DNA of 8,196 nucleotides from an uncultured Methylobacter sp. (GCA_903831545.1 CAIKYI010000610.1:1-8196); one strand, 5' to 3'. Positions 1 to 7,524 are shown, numbered from the stretch's first letter. The notes: generated by a model from the sequence alone, not told the origin. Numbers and translations: made by a program.

Positions 1-33
1 AGCATAACGGTAAAACTATTTCGAGCTGTTGCT

Positions 34-62
34 ATTCTAGCCATGCTCCCAGGCAATGTCAA
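34..62 (-). promoter_or_regulatory. Leftward sigma70-type promoter
   Basis: Read on the minus strand, TTGACA (62-57) is followed after exactly 17 nt by TAGAAT (39-34). That is a perfect -35 box and a 5-of-6 -10 box at ideal spacing. Transcription would start near position 27 and leave the window to the left. The driven gene or RNA is not visible. A minus-strand ATG at 5-3 sits in the expected leader but has no Shine-Dalgarno sequence. A minus-strand ATG at 44-42 lies upstream of the predicted start site and so should not be the start codon. Confidence 0.5.
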
Positions 63-70
63 CCCTGGTT

Positions 71-99
71 CGCATATTATCTAGTATTAATAATATGCG
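71..99. repeat. Perfect 10-bp inverted repeat, possible operator
   Basis: CGCATATTAT (71-80) and ATAATATGCG (90-99) are exact reverse complements separated by 9 nt. No T-run follows in either direction, so this is not a standard intrinsic terminator. Its centre lies about 58 bp upstream of the predicted start of the leftward promoter at 34-62, a position typical of activator sites. A dimeric regulator site is therefore the likelier reading, but the factor is unknown. Confidence 0.5.
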
Positions 100-303
100 G
101 CCCAATTTATTTAAGTGTAAAACTTTTGTAACGACCAAACAGATAATGAATTTATGAGTGCTTTTCAGCATTAATTGCCCCTTTTGTAAATACTTGGTAA
201 GTGTGAGCGTTATAGAAACAAATGGGTTCGGTTTATAGCGATTTAAACGGTAGCTATATTTTTATTGGTATTTGTCAGCGAAAGCCTATTCGAATTCACT
301 AGC

Positions 304-329
304 TTGAATGGCCCAAAACGTCCATTCAA
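304..329. repeat. 8-bp inverted repeat
   Basis: TTGAATGG (304-311) and CCATTCAA (322-329) are perfect reverse complements with a 10-nt loop. No T-tract follows. It could be a hairpin in a transcript crossing the region or a protein site. Nothing in the sequence decides between them, and chance is possible in an AT-rich spacer. Confidence 0.35.
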
Positions 330-400
330 TTACCATTGTTGCCTGTGAGTGGTTATAATTGCTGGATATAATGTTGATTTGTTGGTATTACTTTGTTTCA

Positions 401-442
401 GAATGACAGCTTAAAAAATCTCAGGACCAATCGGTGTCATTC
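401..442. repeat. 8-bp inverted repeat with long spacer
   Basis: GAATGACA (401-408) and TGTCATTC (435-442) are perfect reverse complements separated by 26 nt. The spacing is long for a simple operator. The function is unknown and chance is possible. Confidence 0.3.
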
Positions 443-611
443 CATGGCTATGGATCCTTCGTCCCTCCTATTACGTATTTTGTAGAGGGCTACGTTTTAT
501 ATAACTTTTAATACGATGGTTAGATGACCCCTTTTCGCAACTTAAAACATTGACATAACTTAAACCCAGAGCGCAAATGAATAAATTTTGTTTTGAGGCA
601 AATGCCAAGTA

Positions 612-3600
612 ATGAAGATGCATAAACAGGCACTTTCAAGATTGTTACTGCTTTATATTTTGGGGGGATGTGCCGTTATCGTACTTGTGATTACCTCGCT
701 GGTAAAAAAAGAAGTACAGACTTCCAGATATCAAGCGTATTACCTTTCAGAAATAAGCAAGCAATTAAGTTCGGTACTCAAAGCGGGGCATAGTTCGGCG
801 ATCCGTTATCCTGATCACGGTCCTTATGACCAGCGTTTGGGTTATACGTTATTGGCTGACCAGATAACGCGCCTTGAGACCTCTGGATATAGCATTACCA
901 GACAGGCGGCCATTTCCCCGATGATGCGTCGGTTGGTTGATGATTACGGACTGTTTCCGATCTATCAAGAAAAGACTCAGGCAGGACTTCGCATAGTCGA
1001 TCAAGCTAATCGAACTTTATTCAGTGCTGTTTATCCGGTTCATGGGTATCCCGATTTTAATGCTATTCCGCCACTGGTTTTGAACACCTTGCTGTTTATT
1101 GAAAACCGGGAGTTGCTTGATGAAACGCATAAGAATATCAATCCTGCAGTGGAATGGGATCGTCTGGGCTTTGCGGCATTGCAAATGATGGCCAGAAAAC
1201 TGGGTGCGGATATCAATGTGCCCGGCGGCAGTACTCTGGCTACGCAGCTTGAAAAATACCGCCATTCGCCAGACGGTTATACCAAGTCCATGTTGGAAAA
1301 ATTGCGGCAAATGGCCAGTGCTTCGATACGCGCTTATTTACTTGGACCGGATACGCTTGAAATGAGGCGGCAAATCGCCCTTGCTTATTTAAATTCCATG
1401 CCACTTGCGGCTACGGCAAAACTAGGCGAGGTACACGGTTTGGGTGATGGGCTTTCGGCCTGGTTCGGCACCGATTTTAATGCGGTTAACCAACTTCTTG
1501 CAGAGCAGGCCATTAATTCAACTGAACGAATTACTCCGGAGCAGGCTCGAGCCTATCGGCAAGTACTCAGTATTCTGTTGTCGCAACGACGCCCCTCTTA
1601 TCTCTTGGGGACTGGTTTTGATGCCTTGCAAAATCTAACCGACAGTTATTTGCGTGTGTTGGCCGAGCAGCACGTAATCCCAACAGCATTGCGCGATGCA
1701 GCTTTGCAGGCTTCTACGGTTCGACTGACCAGGTCTGAACAAATGCCGGTCAAATTCATGGCTGAACAAAAGACACAGAACGTATTGCGTACCCGGCTTG
1801 CGAAATCATTGGGGTTAAAATCGAACTATGAACTGGATCGACTGGATTTAACGGTTAAAACAACGCTTGATTTTAGCAGCCAGCAGGCAGTTACCCATGC
1901 GTTGCGGCAGTTGGGCGAACCGGATAAAGCCCGTGCTGCAGGTATTGTCGGCTTTAGAATGCTGAATGAAAATATCGATCTTGCCCCGATAGTTTATAGC
2001 CTGATGTTGTTTGAACGCGGCGAAAAAGGTAATCTGCTGCGCATTCAGACAGACAATTATGATCAGCCGCTCGATATTAACGAAGGCATACGGCTTGATC
2101 TGGGCTCGACAGCCAAGTTGCGAACAATGGTGCATTACCTTGAACTCGTTACCGAGGCTTATCAGCAATATAAAGGTCAGTCTTCGCTACAGTTAAGTCG
2201 GGTTGAAAGTCATCCCCGCGACTTTTTGTCGGCCTGGGTTATCGGCCAGTTGCGCAGTAAACCCAAAATTAATCTGGAAGATCTGCTTAATCAAGCGCTG
2301 GATCGACGGTATTCAGCCAGCCCCTACGAGAATTTTTATACCGGGGGCGGCGTTCATCATTTTAATAACTTTACCCCGGATGAAGATCAAAAAATCATGT
2401 CAGTGCGTGATGCCTTGCGCGATTCGGTCAATCTGGTGTTCGTTCGGTTAATGCGTGACCTGGTTTATCATCATCTTTACAAGCCGGAAGGTATAGCCAG
2501 ATGGTTGGAAATTCCTGATGATCCAAGGCGACTTGAGTACCTTGAACAGTTTGCGGACAAGGAAGGGCAGGTTTATTTAAGGCGTTTTTACGATAAATAT
2601 CATGGCAAGCCCGGCGATGAAATCATGGACTTACTGACCCAGCGGGTTTTTGCCAAGCCGTCACGGTTGACCATGCTTTATGAGGCAATTTATCCGGACG
2701 CTGATGTTAAAGCATTAAGCCACTATTTAAATGAACATTTAAGCGCAAGTAGCTTGGCTGCCGAAGATATTGATCAGCTTTTTTATAAATATTCTCCCAG
2801 CAATTTTGATTTACAGGATCAGGGTTATATCACCAAAGTTCATCCTCTTGAATTGTGGCTGGTTAGTTATTTGGTTAAACACCCGGATGCCACAAAAACA
2901 GAAGTCATAACCGCCAGTGCCGAGCAGCGGCTAAATGTGTATCGCTGGCTGTTTAAGGGCAGCAGAAAGGTTGCCCAGCAGCGGCGCATTATGACCTTGT
3001 TGGAGGACGAAGCCTTTAAACAGATACATACCGCCTGGGATCGCCTGGGTTATCCGTTTAGTTCCTTAACGCCTTCTTACGCGACGTCCATCGGTGCCTC
3101 GGGTGATAGACCGGCGGCCTTGGCGGAACTCATGGGGATTTTACGTAATGATGGGGCAAAATTGTCGACAGTCAGATTTGATGACTTGCATTTCGCACAA
3201 GGGACACCTTACGAAACAGTGTTGGACAAGTCAGCTGAACAAGGTCAGCAAGTACTTGCTCCCGAAATAGCAAAAGTGGCGCGTGGCGCACTGATTGGCG
3301 TGGTTGAGGCCGGAACGGCAGGGCGCCTTAAAGGTATCTATAAAGATGCAGCGGGTAAGCCCTTGTCGGTGGGTGGTAAAACCGGAACCGGAGATCATCG
3401 TCGGGAAATATGGGGCTCGGGAGGTCGTTTGATTGATTCGGTTTTTGTCAGTCGGGCCGCTACCTTTACGTTTTTCCTGGGAGAGCGTTTTTTTGGTGTA
3501 ATGACCGCTTATGTCGCGGGGGCAAATGCTGAGAGTTATCACTTTACCAGTTCATTGCCAGTACAAATAATCAAATTTTTGGAACCCACACTGGCGCCTT

Positions 3601-3650
3601 TGGTAAATAGAGTGCCGGAAGATAGCGCACCGAAGTTACCCGTAGAATAA
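612..3650 (+). CDS. Divergent class A penicillin-binding protein (GT51 glycosyltransferase plus transpeptidase)
   Basis: This is a bifunctional peptidoglycan synthase, 1012 residues. It should polymerise lipid II and cross-link stem peptides on the periplasmic face of the inner membrane. One N-terminal membrane anchor is visible (about 10-31). GT51 features follow: ENR with the likely catalytic E164, GGSTLATQL (205-213), a KLRQ stretch (230-233), RRQIALAYLN (252-261) and GLSAWFG (280-286). The transpeptidase has SxxK (S499, K502), SxN (S605, N607) and KTGT (923-926), all intact, so it should bind beta-lactams. Oddities: the usual EDxxF reads ENREL, the second catalytic Glu of GT51 appears to be Gln233, and SxN to KTG spans about 316 residues against roughly 125 in E. 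coli PBP1b. An in-frame TGA at 594-596 limits the start to ATG 612 or ATG 618; neither has a well-spaced Shine-Dalgarno. The family is confident. It does not match PBP1a, 1b or 1c clearly enough for a symbol. Confidence 0.9.
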   Translation: MKMHKQALSRLLLLYILGGCAVIVLVITSLVKKEVQTSRYQAYYLSEISKQLSSVLKAGHSSAIRYPDHGPYDQRLGYTLLADQITRLETSGYSITRQAAISPMMRRLVDDYGLFPIYQEKTQAGLRIVDQANRTLFSAVYPVHGYPDFNAIPPLVLNTLLFIENRELLDETHKNINPAVEWDRLGFAALQMMARKLGADINVPGGSTLATQLEKYRHSPDGYTKSMLEKLRQMASASIRAYLLGPDTLEMRRQIALAYLNSMPLAATAKLGEVHGLGDGLSAWFGTDFNAVNQLLAEQAINSTERITPEQARAYRQVLSILLSQRRPSYLLGTGFDALQNLTDSYLRVLAEQHVIPTALRDAALQASTVRLTRSEQMPVKFMAEQKTQNVLRTRLAKSLGLKSNYELDRLDLTVKTTLDFSSQQAVTHALRQLGEPDKARAAGIVGFRMLNENIDLAPIVYSLMLFERGEKGNLLRIQTDNYDQPLDINEGIRLDLGSTAKLRTMVHYLELVTEAYQQYKGQSSLQLSRVESHPRDFLSAWVIGQLRSKPKINLEDLLNQALDRRYSASPYENFYTGGGVHHFNNFTPDEDQKIMSVRDALRDSVNLVFVRLMRDLVYHHLYKPEGIARWLEIPDDPRRLEYLEQFADKEGQVYLRRFYDKYHGKPGDEIMDLLTQRVFAKPSRLTMLYEAIYPDADVKALSHYLNEHLSASSLAAEDIDQLFYKYSPSNFDLQDQGYITKVHPLELWLVSYLVKHPDATKTEVITASAEQRLNVYRWLFKGSRKVAQQRRIMTLLEDEAFKQIHTAWDRLGYPFSSLTPSYATSIGASGDRPAALAELMGILRNDGAKLSTVRFDDLHFAQGTPYETVLDKSAEQGQQVLAPEIAKVARGALIGVVEAGTAGRLKGIYKDAAGKPLSVGGKTGTGDHRREIWGSGGRLIDSVFVSRAATFTFFLGERFFGVMTAYVAGANAESYHFTSSLPVQIIKFLEPTLAPLVNRVPEDSAPKLPVE

Positions 3651-3672
3651 GTTGTTTTGGAATGGCAATGCA

Positions 3673-3730
3673 TCGCGCAGAGAATAAAAACAATTACTAT
3701 TTTCGTAAGATTGTTTTTAGTATTTCGCGA
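3673..3730. terminator. Long hairpin between the PBP and RND genes
   Basis: TAAAAACAAT (3685-3694) and ATTGTTTTTA (3710-3719) form a perfect 10-bp stem. It is flanked by TCGCG (3673-3677) and CGCGA (3726-3730), which extend the pairing with an interrupted stretch between. It begins 22 nt after the PBP stop codon. The inner stem is AT-rich and no separate U-tract follows, so it is not a textbook intrinsic terminator. It could terminate or attenuate read-through into the RND gene, stabilise the PBP mRNA end, or bind a regulator. Confidence 0.4.
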
Positions 3731-3787
3731 GCAATCCGTAACACAAATAATTAATCGTCCCCATTCCTTTAACAAACTCAGTAACAG

Positions 3788-6700
3788 ATGCTTGCCATTT
3801 TAGTTCGCTTCTCCATCCGTTTTTACGGCATCGTCATAGCGCTGGCGTTACTGATTTTGCTCTATGGCAGTTATCGCTTTGCCACAGCGGGTCTGGATAT
3901 TTTTCCCGAGTTTTCGCCCAAACAGGTCATCATTCAAACCGAAGCGCCGGGTTTGTCATCCGAGCAGGTTGAAGTGCTGGTGACCCAGCAAATCGAAATG
4001 AACATCAGCGGCTTGATAGGCATGAAATCGGTGCGATCTGAATCCATTCAGGGCTTGTCGATTATTATCGCGACGTTTGTAGAAACCACAGATGTGTATC
4101 GTAACCGGCAGTTGATCAGCGAACGCTTGACCAGTTTGTCGGGCCAACTGCCACAAGGCATTATCCCGGTTGCGATACCGTTATCCTCATCTTCCGCGAC
4201 AGTATTAACCATCGGTTTAAGCAAGGACAACGCGCCGGATTTAATGGTCTTGCGCAGTCTGGTCGACTGGACGATCGTGCCGCGTTTGCGCGCTGTTTCT
4301 GGCGTTGCCGATGTGAATGTCTTTGGCGGGGATATTCAACAACTGCAAATTCAGGTTGATCCGTTAAAACTGCATCGCTTTAATCTGACCCTTGAAGATA
4401 TTATTCAGGCGGCGGCTAAGGCCGGAAACATTCAGGGAGGAGGTTTTATCGAAAATAACAACCAGCGTTTTACGCTACAGGTAACCGGACAACCCGCCAC
4501 GCCAGAACAATTTGCCAAGATTTTGGTTAAACGGGATCAGGGGCGCAGCGTGACGCTGGGAGAAGTCACCACCATTCAATATGCACCGGAACCGCCGATT
4601 GGCGCCGCGCAAATCATGGGTAAGCCCGGCATTGTGATGATGGTAATTGGCCAATACGGTGCCAACACCTTGTCAGTGTCCAGGCAGGTAGAAGAAACGC
4701 TGAAAGAGTTCGAGCCACTTTTTGCCAAACAAGGGGTTAACTTTTACTCGCACCTGTTTCGTCCGGCTGATTATATTGAAAAGTCACTAAGCAATTTATC
4801 CGGACATTTATTGATCGGCGGCTTGTTTGTGTTGATTATTTTATATCTGTTTTTGTTTAACTTTCGTGCTGCGTTTATTTCTGCGCTTGCTATTCCGGTG
4901 TCGTTGACAGGCGCCATTATTGTGCTGCTGGCAACAGGGGTTAATCTCAATATCATGGTACTTGGCGGCTTGGCAATTGCCTTGGGCGAAGTGGTTGATG
5001 ATGCAATTATCGATACCGAAAACATTTTTCGGCGTTTGCGCGAAAACCGTTTGTCAGAAAAACCGCTGTCGGTTGCCGAGGTGGTTTATAGCGCCTCGCT
5101 GGAGGTGCGTAGCTCGGTGGTTTACGCCAGCTTTATCGTTGCGCTGGTTTTTGTGCCGTTGTTAACCTTGAATGGCGTTGCGGGTCGCCTGTTTGCGCCC
5201 CTGGGTTATTCCTATATTTTGGCGATTTTAATGTCGTTGCTGGTAGCGCTTACCTTAACACCGGCCTTGTGTTATCTGTTGCTCGGCAACGCCGTTATCA
5301 CAAATGATGATCCACCGTTGATTAAACGGATCAAGCCCCACTACAAAAGAGTCTTGGGAATAGTTTCCCGGCAGTTTAAACCGATGATTTTCGGCAGTAT
5401 TATTGTTTGTTTGACAGGTTTGTTGGCTTTTTTTGGGCTTGACAGCAAGTTTTTACCGGAATTACGGGAAGGTCATTACATTATTCATACCAGCAGTATT
5501 CCCGGTACCTCGTTGCAGGAATCCATCAGAATCGGGACTAAACTGACCGAACAGTTTATGGCCATTCCGGGCATTCAATCGGTATCGCAATGGGCCGGTC
5601 GCGCAGAGCGTGGCGCTGATACTTACGGTAGCCATTATAGCGAGTATGAAGTGCGCCTGGAGTCGATGTCCGGAGCCGGGCAACAGCAGATAAAAGATCG
5701 GTTGCGCGCAATTTTGACTAATTTCCCCGGTATTTTATTTGAAACCAACACCTTTTTAACAGAACGGGTCGATGAAACCATTTCGGGTTACACCGCACCG
5801 GTAGTGGTTAATATTTATGGCAATGACCTTAATCAGCTTGACGAGAAAGCAAAGGCAGTCGCCCGGATTATGAATGAGCTCATTGGCGTCACCGACGTGC
5901 AGTTACGCTCTCCACCGGGTACGCCACTGTTAAAAATCGATCTGAACCTTGACCAGCTTAACTTCTGGGGCGTGATGCCGGCGCAGCTTGTTGATACTTT
6001 ACAGGCAGCTTACGAAACCCGCATTGTGGGTAAAAATATTCAGGGCAATAAAATTTACAATGTCGCAGTGACCCTTACGCCGGAACTTCGACAGCAACCC
6101 GAGTCGATTGCAAAATTGCCGATCAGAACCCAAGACGGGACGATGGTTACCTTGGGGCAACTGGCAGAAATCAGGCATTCGGCCAGTCGCTACAATATTC
6201 TGCATCAAGGCTCGCAGCGCCGACAAACCGTGACCGCTAATGTGCTTGACCGGGATCTGGATGAGTTTGTCGCAGAACTCAAAGCACGAGTATTAAATGA
6301 GGTTTCTTTCACGGCGGATATTTATCCGGAATTTACCGGTGCGGCGATTGAACAGGGGCGGACGCGCAAGGAATTGATTCTGCATTCTTTACTGGCCGGT
6401 TCGGGAGTTTTGGTTTTTATTTATATCGCTATCGGCAGCATCCGTAATATGTTGCTGACCCTTGCCAACCTGCCTTTCGCCTTGATCGGCGGCGTTGCTG
6501 CTGTGGTTTTGACTGGCGCGACTTTGTCGGTTGGTTCCGTGGTAGGTTTTGTTACGTTATTTGGCATTACCGTGCGCAACAGCATCATGTTACTGTCGCA
6601 TTATCGTTATCTGGTCGAAGTCGAGGGTAAAAAGTGGAATTTGGATACTGCCATCCAGGGCGCGCAGGAACGCTTGCCGTCTATCCTGATGACGGCCTTG

Positions 6701-6886
6701 GTCACCGCCTTGGCCATGTTCCCGATTGCGTTCAATAGCGATAATCCAGGGCGTGAAATTATGGGGCCTATGGCGGCGATTATTATTGGTGGCCTTGCGT
6801 CATCATCGTTACTTAACCTCTTATTACTGCCAGCCCTCTTGTTACGCTATGGGAAATTTAACCCTATAAAGCAAGAAGCCCTTTGA
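3788..6886 (+). CDS. Efflux RND permease, CusA/CzcA (heavy-metal) family
   Basis: This is a proton-driven inner-membrane pump, complete at 1032 residues and typical in length for the family. It shows the duplicated RND layout: TM1 (about 9-30), a periplasmic loop, TM2-6 (about 338-500), TM7 (about 533-551), a second loop, and TM8-12 (about 865-1020). The HME-type TM4 motif reads GEVVDDAIIDTEN (400-412). D404 and E411 align with the conserved Asp and Glu of CusA, and E401, D405 and D409 are additional acids. TM10 has TLFGITVRNSIMLLSHY (923-939). The periplasmic region FLPELREG (555-562) resembles CusA, but where CusA has a copper-binding Met (APLEM) this protein has SHYSEY (615-620), so Cu(I)/Ag(I) export is unlikely and the substrate is unknown. 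An in-frame TAA at 3782-3784 fixes ATG 3788 as the first start; no clear Shine-Dalgarno precedes it. No adaptor or outer-membrane gene is adjacent. Confidence 0.92.
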   Translation: MLAILVRFSIRFYGIVIALALLILLYGSYRFATAGLDIFPEFSPKQVIIQTEAPGLSSEQVEVLVTQQIEMNISGLIGMKSVRSESIQGLSIIIATFVETTDVYRNRQLISERLTSLSGQLPQGIIPVAIPLSSSSATVLTIGLSKDNAPDLMVLRSLVDWTIVPRLRAVSGVADVNVFGGDIQQLQIQVDPLKLHRFNLTLEDIIQAAAKAGNIQGGGFIENNNQRFTLQVTGQPATPEQFAKILVKRDQGRSVTLGEVTTIQYAPEPPIGAAQIMGKPGIVMMVIGQYGANTLSVSRQVEETLKEFEPLFAKQGVNFYSHLFRPADYIEKSLSNLSGHLLIGGLFVLIILYLFLFNFRAAFISALAIPVSLTGAIIVLLATGVNLNIMVLGGLAIALGEVVDDAIIDTENIFRRLRENRLSEKPLSVAEVVYSASLEVRSSVVYASFIVALVFVPLLTLNGVAGRLFAPLGYSYILAILMSLLVALTLTPALCYLLLGNAVITNDDPPLIKRIKPHYKRVLGIVSRQFKPMIFGSIIVCLTGLLAFFGLDSKFLPELREGHYIIHTSSIPGTSLQESIRIGTKLTEQFMAIPGIQSVSQWAGRAERGADTYGSHYSEYEVRLESMSGAGQQQIKDRLRAILTNFPGILFETNTFLTERVDETISGYTAPVVVNIYGNDLNQLDEKAKAVARIMNELIGVTDVQLRSPPGTPLLKIDLNLDQLNFWGVMPAQLVDTLQAAYETRIVGKNIQGNKIYNVAVTLTPELRQQPESIAKLPIRTQDGTMVTLGQLAEIRHSASRYNILHQGSQRRQTVTANVLDRDLDEFVAELKARVLNEVSFTADIYPEFTGAAIEQGRTRKELILHSLLAGSGVLVFIYIAIGSIRNMLLTLANLPFALIGGVAAVVLTGATLSVGSVVGFVTLFGITVRNSIMLLSHYRYLVEVEGKKWNLDTAIQGAQERLPSILMTALVTALAMFPIAFNSDNPGREIMGPMAAIIIGGLASSSLLNLLLLPALLLRYGKFNPIKQEAL

Positions 6887-6890
6887 TGTA

Positions 6891-6917
6891 GCGAAACTTC
6901 TTTGGGAGTAGGTTCGC
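6891..6917 (+). other. Imperfect hairpin just after the RND stop codon
   Basis: GCGAA (6891-6895) pairs with TTCGC (6913-6917). The stem continues with two single mismatches (CT with AG, then CT with AG) to a 5-nt loop, beginning 4 nt after the stop codon. No U-run follows, so it may be an mRNA-end structure rather than an intrinsic terminator. A second weak stem overlaps it (GCAGGAGG at 6916-6923 with CCTTCCGC at 6943-6950, one mismatch and one G-T pair). Confidence 0.25.
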
Positions 6918-7010
6918 AGGAGGCGTGTCAGATATTACATGTCCTTCCGCTATGATTTAATGCCTTAAAAGTGGATCTAAGATGCTGATGTTATTTTCTG
7001 GCAGCTATCG

Positions 7011-7039
7011 CTAAACAAGATTAATAAAATCTTATTTAG
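7011..7039. terminator. AT-rich stem-loop at the convergent RND/nsrR ends
   Basis: CTAAA-c-AAGATT (7011-7022) pairs with AATCTT-a-TTTAG (7028-7039): 11 of 12 positions pair around a 5-nt loop. It lies between two convergent genes and contains the nsrR stop codon (7034-7032 on the minus strand) within the stem. It may end transcription from both sides, but the stem is AT-rich and lacks a clean U-tract after it, so intrinsic termination is a guess. Confidence 0.4.
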
Positions 7040-7502
7040 TATCCTCATCAATCACCATTAGTGTTAATGGGTACTTTGTATCTGGCAATTCCACAGCTAT
7101 TGTTTTTGATAAAGCATCAGCGAGTGTCGCGGTATCCAGTATCTCTAAATACGCAGTGCCTGCACGAGCCAATAAATGTTTTAAACCGCAACCGGGCAGC
7201 ATCTGGCAACTTTGCTGGGCAGGATCAAAACACTCTACCCAGTTAAAGTGATTTTCCATGCTGCGAACTACATCACCAATGCTGATTTCCTCCGGGAGGC
7301 GCTGTAAGGTTAAGCCGCCACCCTTGCCACGCGTTGTTTTAATAAAGCCTTTGCTGCCCAGTTGGTGAATAATCTTCACCAGATGGTTACGCGAAATATT
7401 ATAAAAATCAGCTATTTCTGTAATATTGGCTTGCTTGCCCTGAGCCATTGCCAAATAAAGTAATACTCTGAGTGCGTAATCTGTGTAACTGGTAATTTGC
7501 AT
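7032..7502 (-). CDS. Nitric-oxide-sensing Rrf2-family repressor NsrR
   Basis: This is a cytosolic transcription factor of 156 residues. In the known family an Fe-S cluster is destroyed by NO, which releases repression of NO-detoxifying and denitrification genes. The start MQITSYTDYALRVLLYLA matches NsrR closely. A winged helix-turn-helix occupies about residues 1-70, with recognition helix SRNHLVKII (37-45) and wing RGKGGGL (58-64). Cluster ligands are present: C91, C99 and C105 (spacing C-X7-C-X5-C), plus D8, the position equivalent to the Asp ligand described in Streptomyces NsrR. It is transcribed away from narK, which fits control of nitrogen-oxide metabolism. A TATAAT box at 7530-7525 and an NsrR-like palindrome at 7535-7557 lie upstream, suggesting autoregulation. 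The Shine-Dalgarno is weak. IscR, the main alternative, is less likely given the N-terminus and Cys spacing. Confidence 0.9.
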   Translation of the reverse strand: MQITSYTDYALRVLLYLAMAQGKQANITEIADFYNISRNHLVKIIHQLGSKGFIKTTRGKGGGLTLQRLPEEISIGDVVRSMENHFNWVECFDPAQQSCQMLPGCGLKHLLARAGTAYLEILDTATLADALSKTIAVELPDTKYPLTLMVIDEDTK

Positions 7503-7524
7503 GTTGCTTGCTACCGTGAAAAGA

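Larger units (their letters stand above)
1..611. other. Non-coding region upstream of the PBP gene
   Basis: No convincing gene is visible on either strand in this AT-rich stretch. The few open frames are under about 45 codons and look like chance. It holds a leftward promoter near the left edge, three perfect inverted repeats of 8-10 bp (listed separately), and a 9-bp direct repeat CTTTTGTAA at 123-131 and 181-189. A perfect -35-like TTGACA lies on the plus strand at 550-555. The best hexamer at the right distance (GCAAAT, 573-578) is a poor -10 box, so a PBP promoter here is only suggested. GAGG at 595-598 is the only Shine-Dalgarno-like sequence before the PBP start, and its spacing is long (13 nt). 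Confidence 0.6.

Noticed and set aside
1..44. Minus-strand ATG at 44-42 opening a short frame to the left edge
   Set aside because: It lies upstream of the predicted transcription start of the leftward promoter, its GGGAG is only 1 nt from the ATG, and just 14 codons are visible.
669..671. LGGC at PBP residues 17-20 as a lipoprotein signal
   Set aside because: A long hydrophobic run continues past the Cys (residues 21-30), which fits a membrane anchor as in other class A PBPs; the lipobox match is also imperfect.
1848..2168. Minus-strand open frame of 106 codons inside the PBP gene
   Set aside because: It is antisense to a clearly conserved coding region, has no recognisable protein features and no plausible ribosome site.
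3231..3775. Two overlapping minus-strand open frames at the PBP 3' end (103 and 78 codons)
   Set aside because: They are shadows of the KTG region and the following gap, with no family resemblance.
6916..6950. Intrinsic terminator for the RND gene
   Set aside because: The stem has a mismatch and a G-T pair, a long loop, and no T-run after it.
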